Positions 27,415 through 35,559 of a stretch of DNA of 64,000 nt are shown here, in pieces. Each line of letters begins with the position of its first letter. The stretch's first letter is position 1. Both the position numbers and the translations under genes were made by a program. Location: assembly GCF_014174375.1 (NCBI RefSeq), contig NZ_JABEQE010000002.1, positions 310,001-374,000 of the forward strand. Reading direction: 5' to 3'. The notes beneath the pieces are model-generated. The model saw only the letters and a program-made list of their open reading frames with translations. It ran no database searches and was not told where the DNA came from. The DNA comes from Gluconacetobacter asukensis (GTDB lineage: Bacteria > Pseudomonadota > Alphaproteobacteria > Acetobacterales > Acetobacteraceae).

Positions 27415-27860
27415 TCCTGGGATTCCTGCCCTGGCTGGCATGGTTCAAGGCGCTGCACGTGATGTCGCTGATCGCGTGGATGTCGGGCATGTTCTATCTG
27501 CCGCGCCTGTTCGTCTATCATTGCCAGGCCGCGCCCGGTTCGGCCGAAAGCGCGCGCTTCAAGGTGATGGAACGCAAATTGCTGCGCCAGATCATGAACC
27601 CGGCCATGATCAGCACCTTTCTGTTCGGCACCCTGCTGGTGCTCACACCCGGCACTGTCGATTGGCATGCCGGCTGGTGGTATCTCAAAATTGTCTCGGT
27701 GCTCGGCCTGGCCGGCTTTCATGGCGCATGCGCGCGCTGGCGCCGCGACTTCGCGGAAGACAGAAACACGCGGCCGGAAAATTTCTATCGTGCGGCGAAC
27801 GAAATTCCGACCATCCTGATGGCTGTTGTGGTGATCATGGTGATTGTCCGCCCGTTCTGA
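27411..27860 (+). CDS. hemJ: Protoporphyrinogen IX oxidase HemJ
   Basis: A 149-residue membrane protein that oxidises protoporphyrinogen to protoporphyrin IX, replacing HemG/HemY in most alphaproteobacteria. The N-terminal segment LPWLAWFKALHVMSLIAWMS carries the essential His, and MFYLPRLFVYH and KLLRQIMNPAM hold conserved residues. Four membrane segments are visible. I infer a TTG start at 27411 because it overlaps the upstream stop (TTGA), has GGAG 7 bases before it and gives the expected family length; no ATG is nearby. Placement after hemE supports the role. Confidence 0.9.
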   Translation: MILGFLPWLAWFKALHVMSLIAWMSGMFYLPRLFVYHCQAAPGSAESARFKVMERKLLRQIMNPAMISTFLFGTLLVLTPGTVDWHAGWWYLKIVSVLGLAGFHGACARWRRDFAEDRNTRPENFYRAANEIPTILMAVVVIMVIVRPF

Positions 27861-27897
27861 TCGTCAAACACACGGGCCGGCATACGGAGGAAATGCG

Positions 27898-28782
27898 ATG
27901 ACGGATCATGTCTTCGGTTCGGACCGGATTACGGCCCGCGTTGCCGGACACGGCGCGGAATTGCAGTCGCTGGTCGACGGGGTCGGGCAGGAACGTCTGT
28001 GGGCCGGGCTGCCGGCCTGGCCCCGGCGCTCTCCGGTGCTGTTTCCCATCGTCGGTCGCCTGCCGGACGATACGGCCTGGATCGATGGCCGACCCTTTCG
28101 CCTGACCCAGCATGGTTTTGCGCGTGATCGCGCTTTTGCATGGCAGGACCGCCGGCCTGACGGATGCACGCTGGTCCTGACCGACGATGCAGACAGCAGA
28201 ACGATTTTTCCGTTCCGCTTCGAACTGGCGCTGGATTATCAGGCCGTGGGCGATACGCTGCATGTGCGCTACCGGCTGCATAATCCCGACCCGGTTCAGG
28301 TCCTGCCGGCCTCGCTGGGCGCGCATCCGGCCTTTGCCTGGCCACAGCGCCGGGGCGTGGCCAGGCAGGACCATGTGCTGACCTTCGACCAGCCCGAACC
28401 CACGCCGATCCGGCGGATTGACGGCGGCCTGCTCCAGCCCACGCCATTTCCCTCGCCGATCGTCGGGCAGACGCTCGCCTTATCCGACGATCTGTTCATC
28501 GACGATGCAGTGATCATGGATGCACCGGCCAGCCGCAGCGTAAGCTTTCACGCACCGGACGGAACAGGCGTGACGCTGGCCTGGGAAGGGTTTCGCGAAC
28601 TGGGATTATGGACCAAGCCGGGGGCCGATTTCCTGTGCATCGAACCCTGGTACGGTTTTGCGACACCCCAGGGTTTTTCAGGCGAATTCACGAACAAGCC
28701 CGGCCTGCTGCATATCGGTCCCGGCGAGGAATGGCATGGGGCATGGTCGGTTGCCGTCGATTTGGGCTCCGCGTCCACCTGA
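27898..28782 (+). CDS. Aldose 1-epimerase family protein (LacX-like)
   Basis: A 294-residue galactose mutarotase-fold protein. Recognisable blocks are HGAELQSLVDG, FPIVGRLPDD, LTQHGFARDRAF (catalytic-region His), ASLGAHPAFAWP (second His) and LCIEPWYGFA (catalytic Glu). The GGAGG 7 bases before the ATG at 27898 fixes the start. It is read after hemJ but probably separate in function; substrate sugar unknown. Cytoplasmic. Confidence 0.87.
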   Translation: MTDHVFGSDRITARVAGHGAELQSLVDGVGQERLWAGLPAWPRRSPVLFPIVGRLPDDTAWIDGRPFRLTQHGFARDRAFAWQDRRPDGCTLVLTDDADSRTIFPFRFELALDYQAVGDTLHVRYRLHNPDPVQVLPASLGAHPAFAWPQRRGVARQDHVLTFDQPEPTPIRRIDGGLLQPTPFPSPIVGQTLALSDDLFIDDAVIMDAPASRSVSFHAPDGTGVTLAWEGFRELGLWTKPGADFLCIEPWYGFATPQGFSGEFTNKPGLLHIGPGEEWHGAWSVAVDLGSAST

Positions 28783-28785
28783 ACG

Positions 28786-29451
28786 ATGTGCGGACGGTTC
28801 GCCAATACCCTGTCGCTGGAGCGGATGCGGCAGGCCTTCCATATCGCGGGCTCCGCGCCGGACTGGCTGCCCTCATGGAACATCGCGCCCCGTCAGCCCG
28901 TGGCGGTGGTGCGCCGCCATCCGGTCAGCCTCGATCTGCGGCTGGATCTGCTGTTATGGGGGCTGGTTCCCAACTGGGCGCACGACATGGGCCGGCAGCC
29001 GATCAATGCGCGGGCGGAAACCGTTGCGACGTCCGGCATGTTTCGCGCCGCCTTTCGCTCCCGCCGCTGCCTCGTCCCCGCGACGGCCTATTACGAATGG
29101 CAATCCGGCCCATCCCCCCGGCAACCATGGGCCTTCGCCCGGCGCGACGGCCAACCCCTGGCCCTGGCCGCGATCTGGGAATCCTGGGAATATGAAGGCG
29201 ATATCCTGCGCAGCTTCGCCATCGTGACCACGCAGGCCAATGCGGCAACCCGGCCCATTCACGAACGCATGCCCGTCCTTATCGCGGACCAGGATCGCGA
29301 TGCCTGGTTCGGCGCCCCACCCGCAATCGCACAACAATTGCTGGCCCCGGCACCTGCCGACATGTTGCGGGCGTGGCGGGTCGGCACACGGGTCAACAAG
29401 GTCGGCCATGACGGGCCGGATCTTCTGGACCCGGTCGATGGCGAAGTCTGA
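28786..29451 (+). CDS. yedK: SRAP-domain abasic-site DNA-protein crosslink protein (YedK/HMCES family)
   Basis: A 221-residue SRAP protein that forms a thiazolidine crosslink with abasic sites in single-stranded DNA. Cys2 (MCGRF) becomes N-terminal after Met removal and is the reactive residue. PSWNIAPRQPVAVV, NARAET (Glu), YYEW and the His of IHERMPV complete the catalytic set. It starts 3 bases after the epimerase stop, so the two are co-transcribed. Confidence 0.93.
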   Translation: MCGRFANTLSLERMRQAFHIAGSAPDWLPSWNIAPRQPVAVVRRHPVSLDLRLDLLLWGLVPNWAHDMGRQPINARAETVATSGMFRAAFRSRRCLVPATAYYEWQSGPSPRQPWAFARRDGQPLALAAIWESWEYEGDILRSFAIVTTQANAATRPIHERMPVLIADQDRDAWFGAPPAIAQQLLAPAPADMLRAWRVGTRVNKVGHDGPDLLDPVDGEV

Positions 29452-29531
29452 AAATCTTATGGATCAGTAATTATTTTTATAAAAATGGTCATCGCACACG
29501 ATGGTTTTTCTCGAACATTGAAGCGGTAGTC

Positions 29532-29652
29532 GTTCTTTTTTGAAAAAAAGAACCAAAAAACTTTTGATTCGTTCAGGAGCCTTGGGCTGGGGGCATGCGA
29601 TGTCCCTGAACGGATCAAAGTCTTTTTGCTTCTTTTTCTTCAGAAAAAGAAG
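29532..29652 (+). repeat. Dispersed nested-palindrome repeat, copy 6 (plus orientation)
   Basis: It starts GTTCTTTTTTGAAAAAAAGA and ends in the CTTCTTTTTCTTCAGAAAAA palindrome. The core is GTTCAGGAGCCTTGGGCTGG then GGCATGCGATGTCCCTGAAC. It lies between the convergent SRAP gene and the small exported repeat protein. Confidence 0.9.
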
Positions 29653-29683
29653 ATGCGCTCTTCACGCAGGCAGACTTCCCCCG

Positions 29684-30028
29684 TCAGTGCCCAGTAAAAA
29701 AATCCCTGGTATCTTTCGCCGCGTTCGATCCCCAGTGACCGACCTTGCGGCCGGTCTTTTCGGTCCATTGTCCCGTGGCGTGGGCGGCATCGACCGTGCC
29801 GTTGCGTACCGTGTTCCAGCTTTTCGTGCCGGTCTTCCTGCTCCATCGCGCCGTGCCCTGCGCGGCATTGACGGTTCCGTTGCGCACCGTCCGCCAGTCT
29901 TTCGCGGCGGCCTGGCAGGTTTGCGACTGGCATGACGACGACTCGGCCGCGATGGCCCGAGGGGCTGCCACCACCAGCATTCCCGCAATCACGAATGCGT
30001 TGGCCTTGCTGAAAAATCCACGTTTCAC
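29684..30028 (-). CDS. Small exported protein with tandem WxTVRNGTV repeats
   Basis: A 114-residue protein I do not recognise. A signal peptide (about 1-28, ending APRAIAAE) directs it to the periplasm. A short cysteine pair (CQSQTC) follows. Then come two 26-residue tandem repeats, each W-x-TVRNGTV-x-AA then W-x-x-KTG-x-K, and a third partial repeat. The repeats look like amphipathic helices. The GTG at 30028 has GGGAG 8 bases upstream; no ATG fits. It lies next to tRNA-Ala and is expressed from its own promoter or by read-through from the tRNA. Confidence 0.7.
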   Translation of the reverse strand: MKRGFFSKANAFVIAGMLVVAAPRAIAAESSSCQSQTCQAAAKDWRTVRNGTVNAAQGTARWSRKTGTKSWNTVRNGTVDAAHATGQWTEKTGRKVGHWGSNAAKDTRDFFTGH

Positions 30029-30206
30029 CCGAATGGCTCCCTGTGTGTCCTCAGTTCTCTCCTGTGTAGCACCGGATCGGCGCGAGGATAGGGCACCGGA
30101 GACTCTCCGGCGTGAACGACCACAGGGCACACGGCCGCACGCGCGGGACAAACAGCGTCCAGCCAGAGAAATTTTCAGTGATGAATCAGGGGATTGTCCA
30201 GGCAAG

Positions 30207-30282
30207 TGGTGGAGCTGAGGGGAATCGAACCCCTGACCTCCTCATTGCGAACGAGGCGCTCTCCCAACTGAGCTACAGCCCC
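30207..30282 (-). tRNA. tRNA-Ala (anticodon CGC)
   Basis: A 76-nt gene with encoded CCA. The acceptor GGGGCTG pairs with CAGCTCC (one G-U). The anticodon loop TTCGCAA gives CGC (codon GCG). It is closely similar to the tRNA-Ala(GGC) gene at 24.2 kb. Confidence 0.97.
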
Positions 30283-30300
30283 ACTGCCTGACGGGGTGGA

Positions 30301-30328
30301 TAAATAGCGGGTGCAGGATGTTTGTCAA
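30301..30328 (-). promoter_or_regulatory. tRNA-Ala(CGC) promoter
   Basis: On the minus strand TTGACA, 16 bases, TATTTA, with the -10 box 18 bases before the tRNA 5' end. Confidence 0.6.
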
Positions 30329-30409
30329 GCGCGTTTGGACCCGGCCGGTGTTGTATGCTCCGGTAGGCTTCGATAGACTCGCCGCCCGTCCAATGCAGGG
30401 ATCATCACG

Positions 30410-30718
30410 TTGCTCACGCTTATCTTCGGCCTGCTGCTCAATGTCATCAGGCTCTATACATGGGTGGTCATCATTTCCTGCGTGTTCAGCTTTCTGTACG
30501 CATTCGGTGTCCTGGATACCCGTAGCCAGATGGTCTGGTCGATCGGCCGGTTCCTGGATCGGCTGACCGAGCCGGCGCTGCGGCCGATCCGCCGCATCCT
30601 GCCCGCCACCGGCAATATGGATTTCAGCCCGCTGGTGCTGCTGCTGCTGATCCAGTACGTGCTGACACCGCTGATCAGGCAGCTTTACTACACGATGGCG
30701 TTCAACTCGGGATTCTGA
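30410..30718 (+). CDS. YggT-family membrane protein
   Basis: A 102-residue inner-membrane protein of the YggT family (DUF167 neighbours in many genomes). Two hydrophobic helices are visible (about 1-30 and 70-90), joined by a basic loop, TEPALRPIRRILP. The family is linked to osmotic stress and to septum/division factors in some bacteria, but its mechanism is unknown. TTG start at 30410. It is read away from tRNA-Ala. Confidence 0.85.
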   Translation: MLTLIFGLLLNVIRLYTWVVIISCVFSFLYAFGVLDTRSQMVWSIGRFLDRLTEPALRPIRRILPATGNMDFSPLVLLLLIQYVLTPLIRQLYYTMAFNSGF

Positions 30719-30820
30719 CTTGCGTGTCAGATTTTATTCGCTTGTCACGACATCATCATTCATATTCTGGCCATATCGACAGGTTATATTCGGCAAAGAG
30801 CCAGAAAAAGGATGTGGTGC

Positions 30821-31252
30821 ATGAACCGTCACTTCGTTGCCTTGTCGTTCGCGGCCGTCATGGCGGCCGTATCGCTTTCCGGCTCGCGGTCGGCGCGCGC
30901 CCAGATGCCGTCGATGCCCGGCATGTCCGACATGGGGCAGGGCATGATGGGGACGATGGGCCTGCCATCGGTGTCCTCCGCCGGTTCCAGCAACCTGGTC
31001 GGGCTGCTGGGCTATTGCGTCCAGAACAATTTCCTGGGGGCCAGCACCGCCTCGCCGGTCATGAGCGCCCTCGGGCAGAAGGCCGGGATCAGCGGCCAGG
31101 GCGACAGCGCGTATCAGGCCGGCCAGCGCGGGCTGCTGGATACGGGCAACGGCAAGAGCTTCTCGCTCGCTTCGGCGGGGCAGGGCGTCAAGCAGCAGGT
31201 GACCCAGAAAGTCTGCAACATGGTGCTCAGCCGGTCTCAGTCGTTGCTGTGA
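30821..31252 (+). CDS. Exported DUF2501 protein (YjjA-like)
   Basis: A 143-residue exported protein. The signal peptide (about 1-28, cut near ARA-Q) is followed by a Met/Gly-rich stretch (about 29-50). The DUF2501 domain includes LVGLLGYCVQNNFL, GLLDTGNGKSFSLASAG and QQVTQKVCNMVLS, with two conserved cysteines that may pair in the periplasm. The ATG at 30821 has AAGGA 8 bases upstream. Function of the family is unknown. Confidence 0.82.
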   Translation: MNRHFVALSFAAVMAAVSLSGSRSARAQMPSMPGMSDMGQGMMGTMGLPSVSSAGSSNLVGLLGYCVQNNFLGASTASPVMSALGQKAGISGQGDSAYQAGQRGLLDTGNGKSFSLASAGQGVKQQVTQKVCNMVLSRSQSLL

Positions 31253-31304
31253 CCGATCGCGACGGAAAGGCCCGCTTCGGACACGCGGTGGGGCAGGCGT
31301 AACC

Positions 31305-32054
31305 GTGTCTGTCGAACAACTGGCTGAAGCCTTCCTTCGGGTCCGTGCCGGAGCGCCTCCGCTGGATTCTCTTCCCGGCGGCTATCATGTTTCCTCGGAA
31401 GACGAGGCCTATCGCATTCAGGATGCGACGCTCCGGGCCCTGGGGGGCAGAATTGCCGGCTGGAAGGTCGGGGCCCCTTCGCCGGATTCCGAACCGGCCA
31501 CCGCGCCGATCCTGGATGCGACCCTGTTCGATACGGTGACGGTCCTGCCGCGCGGCCTGTGCCGCCTGATCGGGGTGGAGGCGGAGATCGCCTATCGTTT
31601 CGGCCGCGCCCTGCCGCCGCGCGAGGCGCCATATACGGCGCAGGATGTGCGTGACGCGATCGAATCCGTACATCCTGCCATCGAAATCCTCGATACCCGT
31701 TTCGTCACGCCGGGCAGCCAGCCCGCGTTCGATCATCTGGCCGACCAGCAGAGCCACGGTGCCCTGTTCGTCGGCCCGGCTCTGACAGACTGGCACGCTT
31801 TGGTGCCGACGCAAGAGCGGGTGACGCTTACGATCGACGGCCGCGTGGCCGTCGATCATGTCGGTGGCAATTCCGCCGGCGATCCGATCCGCATGCTGGT
31901 GTGGCTGGCATCGCATGCCGCCCGCTATGCCGGTGGGCTGGCGGCCGGCACCATCGTCACCACAGGCTCGACCTCCGGGACCGTCTTTGTCGAGCCCGGC
32001 ACGCGGGTACGGGCCAGCTTCGCCCATCTGGGTTCGCTTTCGCTGACCTGCTGA
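31305..32054 (+). CDS. 2-keto-4-pentenoate hydratase / fumarylacetoacetase-fold protein
   Basis: A 249-residue member of the MhpD-like group, which adds water to or decarboxylates 2-hydroxy-dienoates in aromatic catabolism. Family blocks are AYRIQDATLRALG, GWKVGAPS, GVEAEIAYRFGRAL (metal-binding Glu residues), PAIEILDTRF and TGSTSGTVFVEPG. GTG start at 31305. No other aromatic-degradation gene is nearby, so the substrate is open. Confidence 0.85.
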   Translation: MSVEQLAEAFLRVRAGAPPLDSLPGGYHVSSEDEAYRIQDATLRALGGRIAGWKVGAPSPDSEPATAPILDATLFDTVTVLPRGLCRLIGVEAEIAYRFGRALPPREAPYTAQDVRDAIESVHPAIEILDTRFVTPGSQPAFDHLADQQSHGALFVGPALTDWHALVPTQERVTLTIDGRVAVDHVGGNSAGDPIRMLVWLASHAARYAGGLAAGTIVTTGSTSGTVFVEPGTRVRASFAHLGSLSLTC

Positions 32055-32209
32055 CTGGAATCTGAAACACGCGCAATCGGGCGGGTGGACAGGGACGTTA
32101 TCCTGCGATCCCCTCGTGTCGGCGCCACGCACGATGTGTAATATGCTCCACCGGCCATGGCTCTCGCCCCGCGGGAGCGAACCGGGGCAGCAAAGGGAAA
32201 GGGGAGGCG

Positions 32210-32722
32210 GTGCATCCATTACCCGACAACCCACCGCATGACGGCGGGCCGACCGGTTCCACAGTGCTGGCGCGCGTCGTGCTTGAAGATGTCGAGAACG
32301 CGCTGACGAACAGCCGGGCACGGCAGAACGACGTCAACCAGGCGATTGCCGACCTGCAGCAGACGGCCCGTTTCCTGCCCGAAGGGCTGATCGGGCCCTT
32401 CATCCTGCATCTGTCGGTGCAGACCAACGGCCTCGTCTTCGATGTGCGCGATGCGCGCGACAGGCCGCTGCGCATCTATCGGATCTCGCTCACGCCCTTC
32501 CGCCGCCTGATCAAGGATTACGTCCTGCTGGTCGACAGTTTCGACGAAGCGGTGCGTGAAGGGAATACGATGCGCATCCGTGCCATCGATATGGGGCGGC
32601 GGGGCCTGCATAATGATGGCGCCGCGCTGATGGTTGAACGCCTGCGCGACAAGATCGACATGGATAACGAAACCGCCCGCCGCCTGTTCACGCTGGCCAG
32701 TATTCTCCAGCAGCGGCGCTGA
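32210..32722 (+). CDS. UPF0262 family protein
   Basis: A 170-residue protein of UPF0262, a family confined mainly to alphaproteobacteria. The conserved block VFDVRDARDRPLRIYRISLT, then PFRRLIKDYVLLVDSF and IDMGRRGLHNDGAALMVERL, then ETARRLFTLASIL are all present. The GTG at 32210 has GGGGAGG just upstream. Function unknown. In other alphaproteobacteria it also sits near the PTS/hprK region, as here. Confidence 0.85.
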   Translation: MHPLPDNPPHDGGPTGSTVLARVVLEDVENALTNSRARQNDVNQAIADLQQTARFLPEGLIGPFILHLSVQTNGLVFDVRDARDRPLRIYRISLTPFRRLIKDYVLLVDSFDEAVREGNTMRIRAIDMGRRGLHNDGAALMVERLRDKIDMDNETARRLFTLASILQQRR

Positions 32723-32728
32723 CAGCGT

Positions 32729-33052
32729 TCAGACCTGCGCAGGGTCGACCACGAGTTCGATTTCAATCAGGGTTCCGGGACTGTCGAATTCCGTGACCAG
32801 CCGCAGGGTGGTGCCGGGCCGGCCGGCACCGAATGCGTCACGCAACAGCGGAAAGCAGGACGGAAAACCGTCCGTGTCACGCATCAGGAAGATGATGCGC
32901 GTCACATCCTCCAGCCGGTATCCGTCGCGCGCCAGGGCACGGGCGCCACGGTCCAGGGCCACGCGGCATTGCTCCGTCAGACCGGGCGGTTTTCCCGTTG
33001 TTCGCGGATCGATCCCGGTCAAATGCCGAACGTGGATCTCGTGGTCCGTCAT
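32729..33052 (-). CDS. RidA/YjgF-family protein
   Basis: A 107-residue member of the RidA superfamily, trimeric proteins of which the best known deaminates reactive enamines and imines. The core QCRVALDRGARALARDGYRLEDVTRIIFLMRD is recognisable in sequence order (about 28-59), as is IEIELVVD at the end. The Arg of canonical RidA (in the RVEVE/EIEAIA region) is not at its usual place, so it may belong to a non-deaminase subgroup. Convergent with UPF0262. Confidence 0.78.
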   Translation of the reverse strand: MTDHEIHVRHLTGIDPRTTGKPPGLTEQCRVALDRGARALARDGYRLEDVTRIIFLMRDTDGFPSCFPLLRDAFGAGRPGTTLRLVTEFDSPGTLIEIELVVDPAQV

Positions 33053-33145
33053 GCCGTGCGTGATCTCCCACTTCGGACATCGATAACGAAAACGTCATAT
33101 TCTGTTCACGGTGAATTTCAACCCTGAGGGGTCATTTTAACGGGC

Positions 33146-33598
33146 ATGGAACAATTACGCTCGTCAAAGGTTCAGGTTCATGGCAGTTGCGCGGCGCGCG
33201 ACCGGCAGGGCGTGCTGCTGCTGGGGCCATCGGGCATCGGCAAGTCGGATCTGCTGCTGCGGCTGGTGGATTCCGGCTACGATCTGGTGGCGGATGATCG
33301 CGTGGTCCTGGAAGGCGACCGGGCATCGGCCCCCCCGGCGCTGGCCGGGTTGATCGAGGTCCGGGGCATCGGGATCGCCCGCCTGCCGTTCGTGGCGGAA
33401 GCCCGCGCGGTCCTGGCCGTGCGGCTGGTCAGGCCGGAGGACAGGCCCGACCGGCTGCCAGCAGCGGCGCACGATCCTTTGACTGGCCTGCCGGAAATCC
33501 GGCTGGACCCGGCATTGCCCTCGGCTGTGGCGCGGATCAACCTGGCTCTTGACGGTCTGGCGGGGCGTTGCAAAATTTTAACCTTCGAGCAATTGTAA
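33146..33598 (+). CDS. hprK: HPr kinase/phosphorylase, short alphaproteobacterial form
   Basis: A 150-residue HprK with only the catalytic domain, as in most alphaproteobacteria; the N-terminal domain of Firmicutes HprK is missing. Walker A is LLGPSGIGKSDLLLRLVDSG (about 24-43), VADDRVVLE follows, and the HprK signature is LIEVRGIGIARLPF. It phosphorylates or dephosphorylates a serine on HPr (encoded 2 kb downstream). It lies upstream of rapZ, EIIA, HPr and EI on one strand. Confidence 0.92.
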   Translation: MEQLRSSKVQVHGSCAARDRQGVLLLGPSGIGKSDLLLRLVDSGYDLVADDRVVLEGDRASAPPALAGLIEVRGIGIARLPFVAEARAVLAVRLVRPEDRPDRLPAAAHDPLTGLPEIRLDPALPSAVARINLALDGLAGRCKILTFEQL

Positions 33599-33727
33599 TC
33601 CCTGCACCTCTTCCCATGTCGGTTCTTTCAGTGTCCCATGCTTGGGGGACGGTGTCGTGAGCCCGCCTGATATCCAGGCCGCTCCCGTGCCCGAAGGTGT
33701 CCGGCCCTTGTTCAGCCAGGATTTCCC

Positions 33728-34783
33728 GTGACGGATTCTTCACTCGACGGAGTACCCGCGCCGCGCCGCATCCTGCTGGTCACCGGCCTGTCCGGGGCGG
33801 GAAAATCGTCGATCCTGCGTATCCTGGAAGATCTGGGATACGAGGTGATCGACAATCCGCCGCTGGGCATGCTGGACGAAATCGTGACCCGCGCCGAACA
33901 GCCGGTGGCGATCGGCGTGGACTCGCGCACCCGGGGTTTCGACGCGGCGGCCGTCATGGCCGCGCTGGGGCGCCTGCGCGTCAATCCCGGCCTGCAGGCC
34001 GAACTGATCTACGCCACCGCCGAGGAAAGCGTGCTGCTGCGCCGCTACACCGCCACCCGGCGCCGCCATCCGCTGGCGATGCGCGGCGCGGTCAAGGAAG
34101 GGATCGAGGCCGAAATCGAACTCACCGCCCGCCTGCGCGCGGCGGCCGATATGGTGATCGACACGTCGGACCTGCCGCCGCCCGAATTGCGGCAGGTGGT
34201 CGAGACGCGGTTCGCCCCCCGCAGCGACCGGCGCGGCGGCGGCCTGACGGTGGCATTGATGTCCTTCGCCTTTCCCGCCGGCCTGCCGCGCGAGGCCGAC
34301 ATGGTGTTCGACGCCCGGTTCCTGCGGAATCCCTATTACGTCACCGAGCTGGCGGCCAAGACCGGCCTGGATGCCGAGGTGGCGGATTATGTCGCCGCCG
34401 ACCCGGATTATCCGCACTTTCTGGAGCAGATCGACGCCATGCTGGGGCTGGTGCTGCCCCGCTTCGTGCGCGAGGGCAAGAAATACGCCACCATCGCCAT
34501 AGGCTGTTCCGGGGGCCGGCATCGTTCGGTCACGATCGTCGAGGCCCTGGCCGAACGTCTTGCGGAATGCGCGGGAACATGCGAGAGGCCAGCGAAGGCG
34601 CCTCGTATTGACATTGGTGCGGCGCCGTCCGATCTCCCTTCATCAGGGACGGACGAGCAGGGTGCATGGTCGGTTATCGTCATGCATCGCGAACTGGCGC
34701 GGCAAGGCAGATATCGTTGGCGATGGGCCAGCCGGCCGAAGGAGCCTGTGACGGACGTCGTGGAAGGGCGATATTCTTCATGA
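33728..34783 (+). CDS. rapZ: RapZ-like RNase adapter / nucleotide-binding protein
   Basis: A 351-residue protein with the P-loop GLSGAGKSSILRILEDLGYE (about 19-38) and the C-terminal signature IAIGCSGGRHRSVTIVEALAE. In E. coli RapZ targets the small RNA GlmZ to RNase E; in alphaproteobacteria its role is less clear. It is about 60 residues longer than usual. About 40 residues rich in Ala, Pro and Ser separate the helix after GGRHRSV from the conserved VMHREL motif, and a tail follows. GTG start with AGGA upstream. Its stop overlaps the EIIA start. Confidence 0.88.
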   Translation: MTDSSLDGVPAPRRILLVTGLSGAGKSSILRILEDLGYEVIDNPPLGMLDEIVTRAEQPVAIGVDSRTRGFDAAAVMAALGRLRVNPGLQAELIYATAEESVLLRRYTATRRRHPLAMRGAVKEGIEAEIELTARLRAAADMVIDTSDLPPPELRQVVETRFAPRSDRRGGGLTVALMSFAFPAGLPREADMVFDARFLRNPYYVTELAAKTGLDAEVADYVAADPDYPHFLEQIDAMLGLVLPRFVREGKKYATIAIGCSGGRHRSVTIVEALAERLAECAGTCERPAKAPRIDIGAAPSDLPSSGTDEQGAWSVIVMHRELARQGRYRWRWASRPKEPVTDVVEGRYSS

Positions 34784-35232
34784 TCGGTATGGTCCTCGTT
34801 ACCCATGGCGCGTTGGGCGAGACACTCAGGCGCGCGATGGAGCATGTGGTCGGACCGCAGGAACAGCTCGCGACGCTGAATGTAGAGGCCGGGGATGACC
34901 CGGTGCTGCGACGCGTGGACCTGGAAAAGATGATTGCCGGCGTCAACACGGGCGACGGCGTCCTGCTGCTGACCGACATGTTCGGCAGCACGCCCTCCAA
35001 CCTGGCCATTTCCATGATGGAGAATGCGCGGGTCGAGGTCCTGGCCGGCGTCAACGTGCCGATGCTGGTCAAGCTGGCGCAGATCCGCAACGCCCACACG
35101 CTCGAGGAATGTGCCGATCTGGCCGAAGGCGCCGGGCGCAAATACATCTCCACCGCCTCGCACCTGCCGCCGCAATGTCTGGGCGGCGCCCGGAGCTGCC
35201 TGCTGGGCGAGCAGCGGGCGGCGGTCGGCTGA
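34780..35232 (+). CDS. PTS EIIA component, mannose family
   Basis: A 150-residue EIIA-Man domain. The opening MIGMVLVTHGALGETL contains the phosphorylated His10. LLLTDMFGSTPSNLAISMM and VEVLAGVNVPMLVKL complete the fold. No EIIB, EIIC or EIID is encoded nearby, so it is a phosphorelay end-point with regulatory rather than transport function. The ATG overlaps the rapZ stop. Confidence 0.92.
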   Translation: MIGMVLVTHGALGETLRRAMEHVVGPQEQLATLNVEAGDDPVLRRVDLEKMIAGVNTGDGVLLLTDMFGSTPSNLAISMMENARVEVLAGVNVPMLVKLAQIRNAHTLEECADLAEGAGRKYISTASHLPPQCLGGARSCLLGEQRAAVG

Positions 35233-35238
35233 GGACAC

Positions 35239-35559
35239 ATGTCCGGCACCGACACGTCTTCTGGCGGGCTTGATCCCCAGGACCCGAATGTCCTGTCCGT
35301 AACCGCCGCGATGGTCAATCGCCGGGGCCTGCATGCCCGCGCGGCCGCCCGTCTGGTGACGGTGGCCGAACAGTTCGATGCGAATGTCGAGGTCCGGCGT
35401 GGCGACCAGACGGTGTCGGCGCGCTCGATCATGGGGCTGATGATGCTGGGCGCCGGTCGTGGGGAATCCGTGACGCTGATGGCCACCGGATGGGATGCCC
35501 ATGCGGCGATCGAGGCCCTTATGGCTCTGATCGAGGCTGGCTTCCATGAAGACGACTGA
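35239..35559 (+). CDS. ptsH: Phosphocarrier protein HPr
   Basis: A 106-residue HPr with an N-terminal extension of about 15 residues. NRRGLHARAAARLV holds the catalytic His that receives phosphate from EI. SARSIMGLMML holds the regulatory Ser for HprK. It overlaps EI by 14 bases. Confidence 0.94.
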   Translation: MSGTDTSSGGLDPQDPNVLSVTAAMVNRRGLHARAAARLVTVAEQFDANVEVRRGDQTVSARSIMGLMMLGAGRGESVTLMATGWDAHAAIEALMALIEAGFHEDD

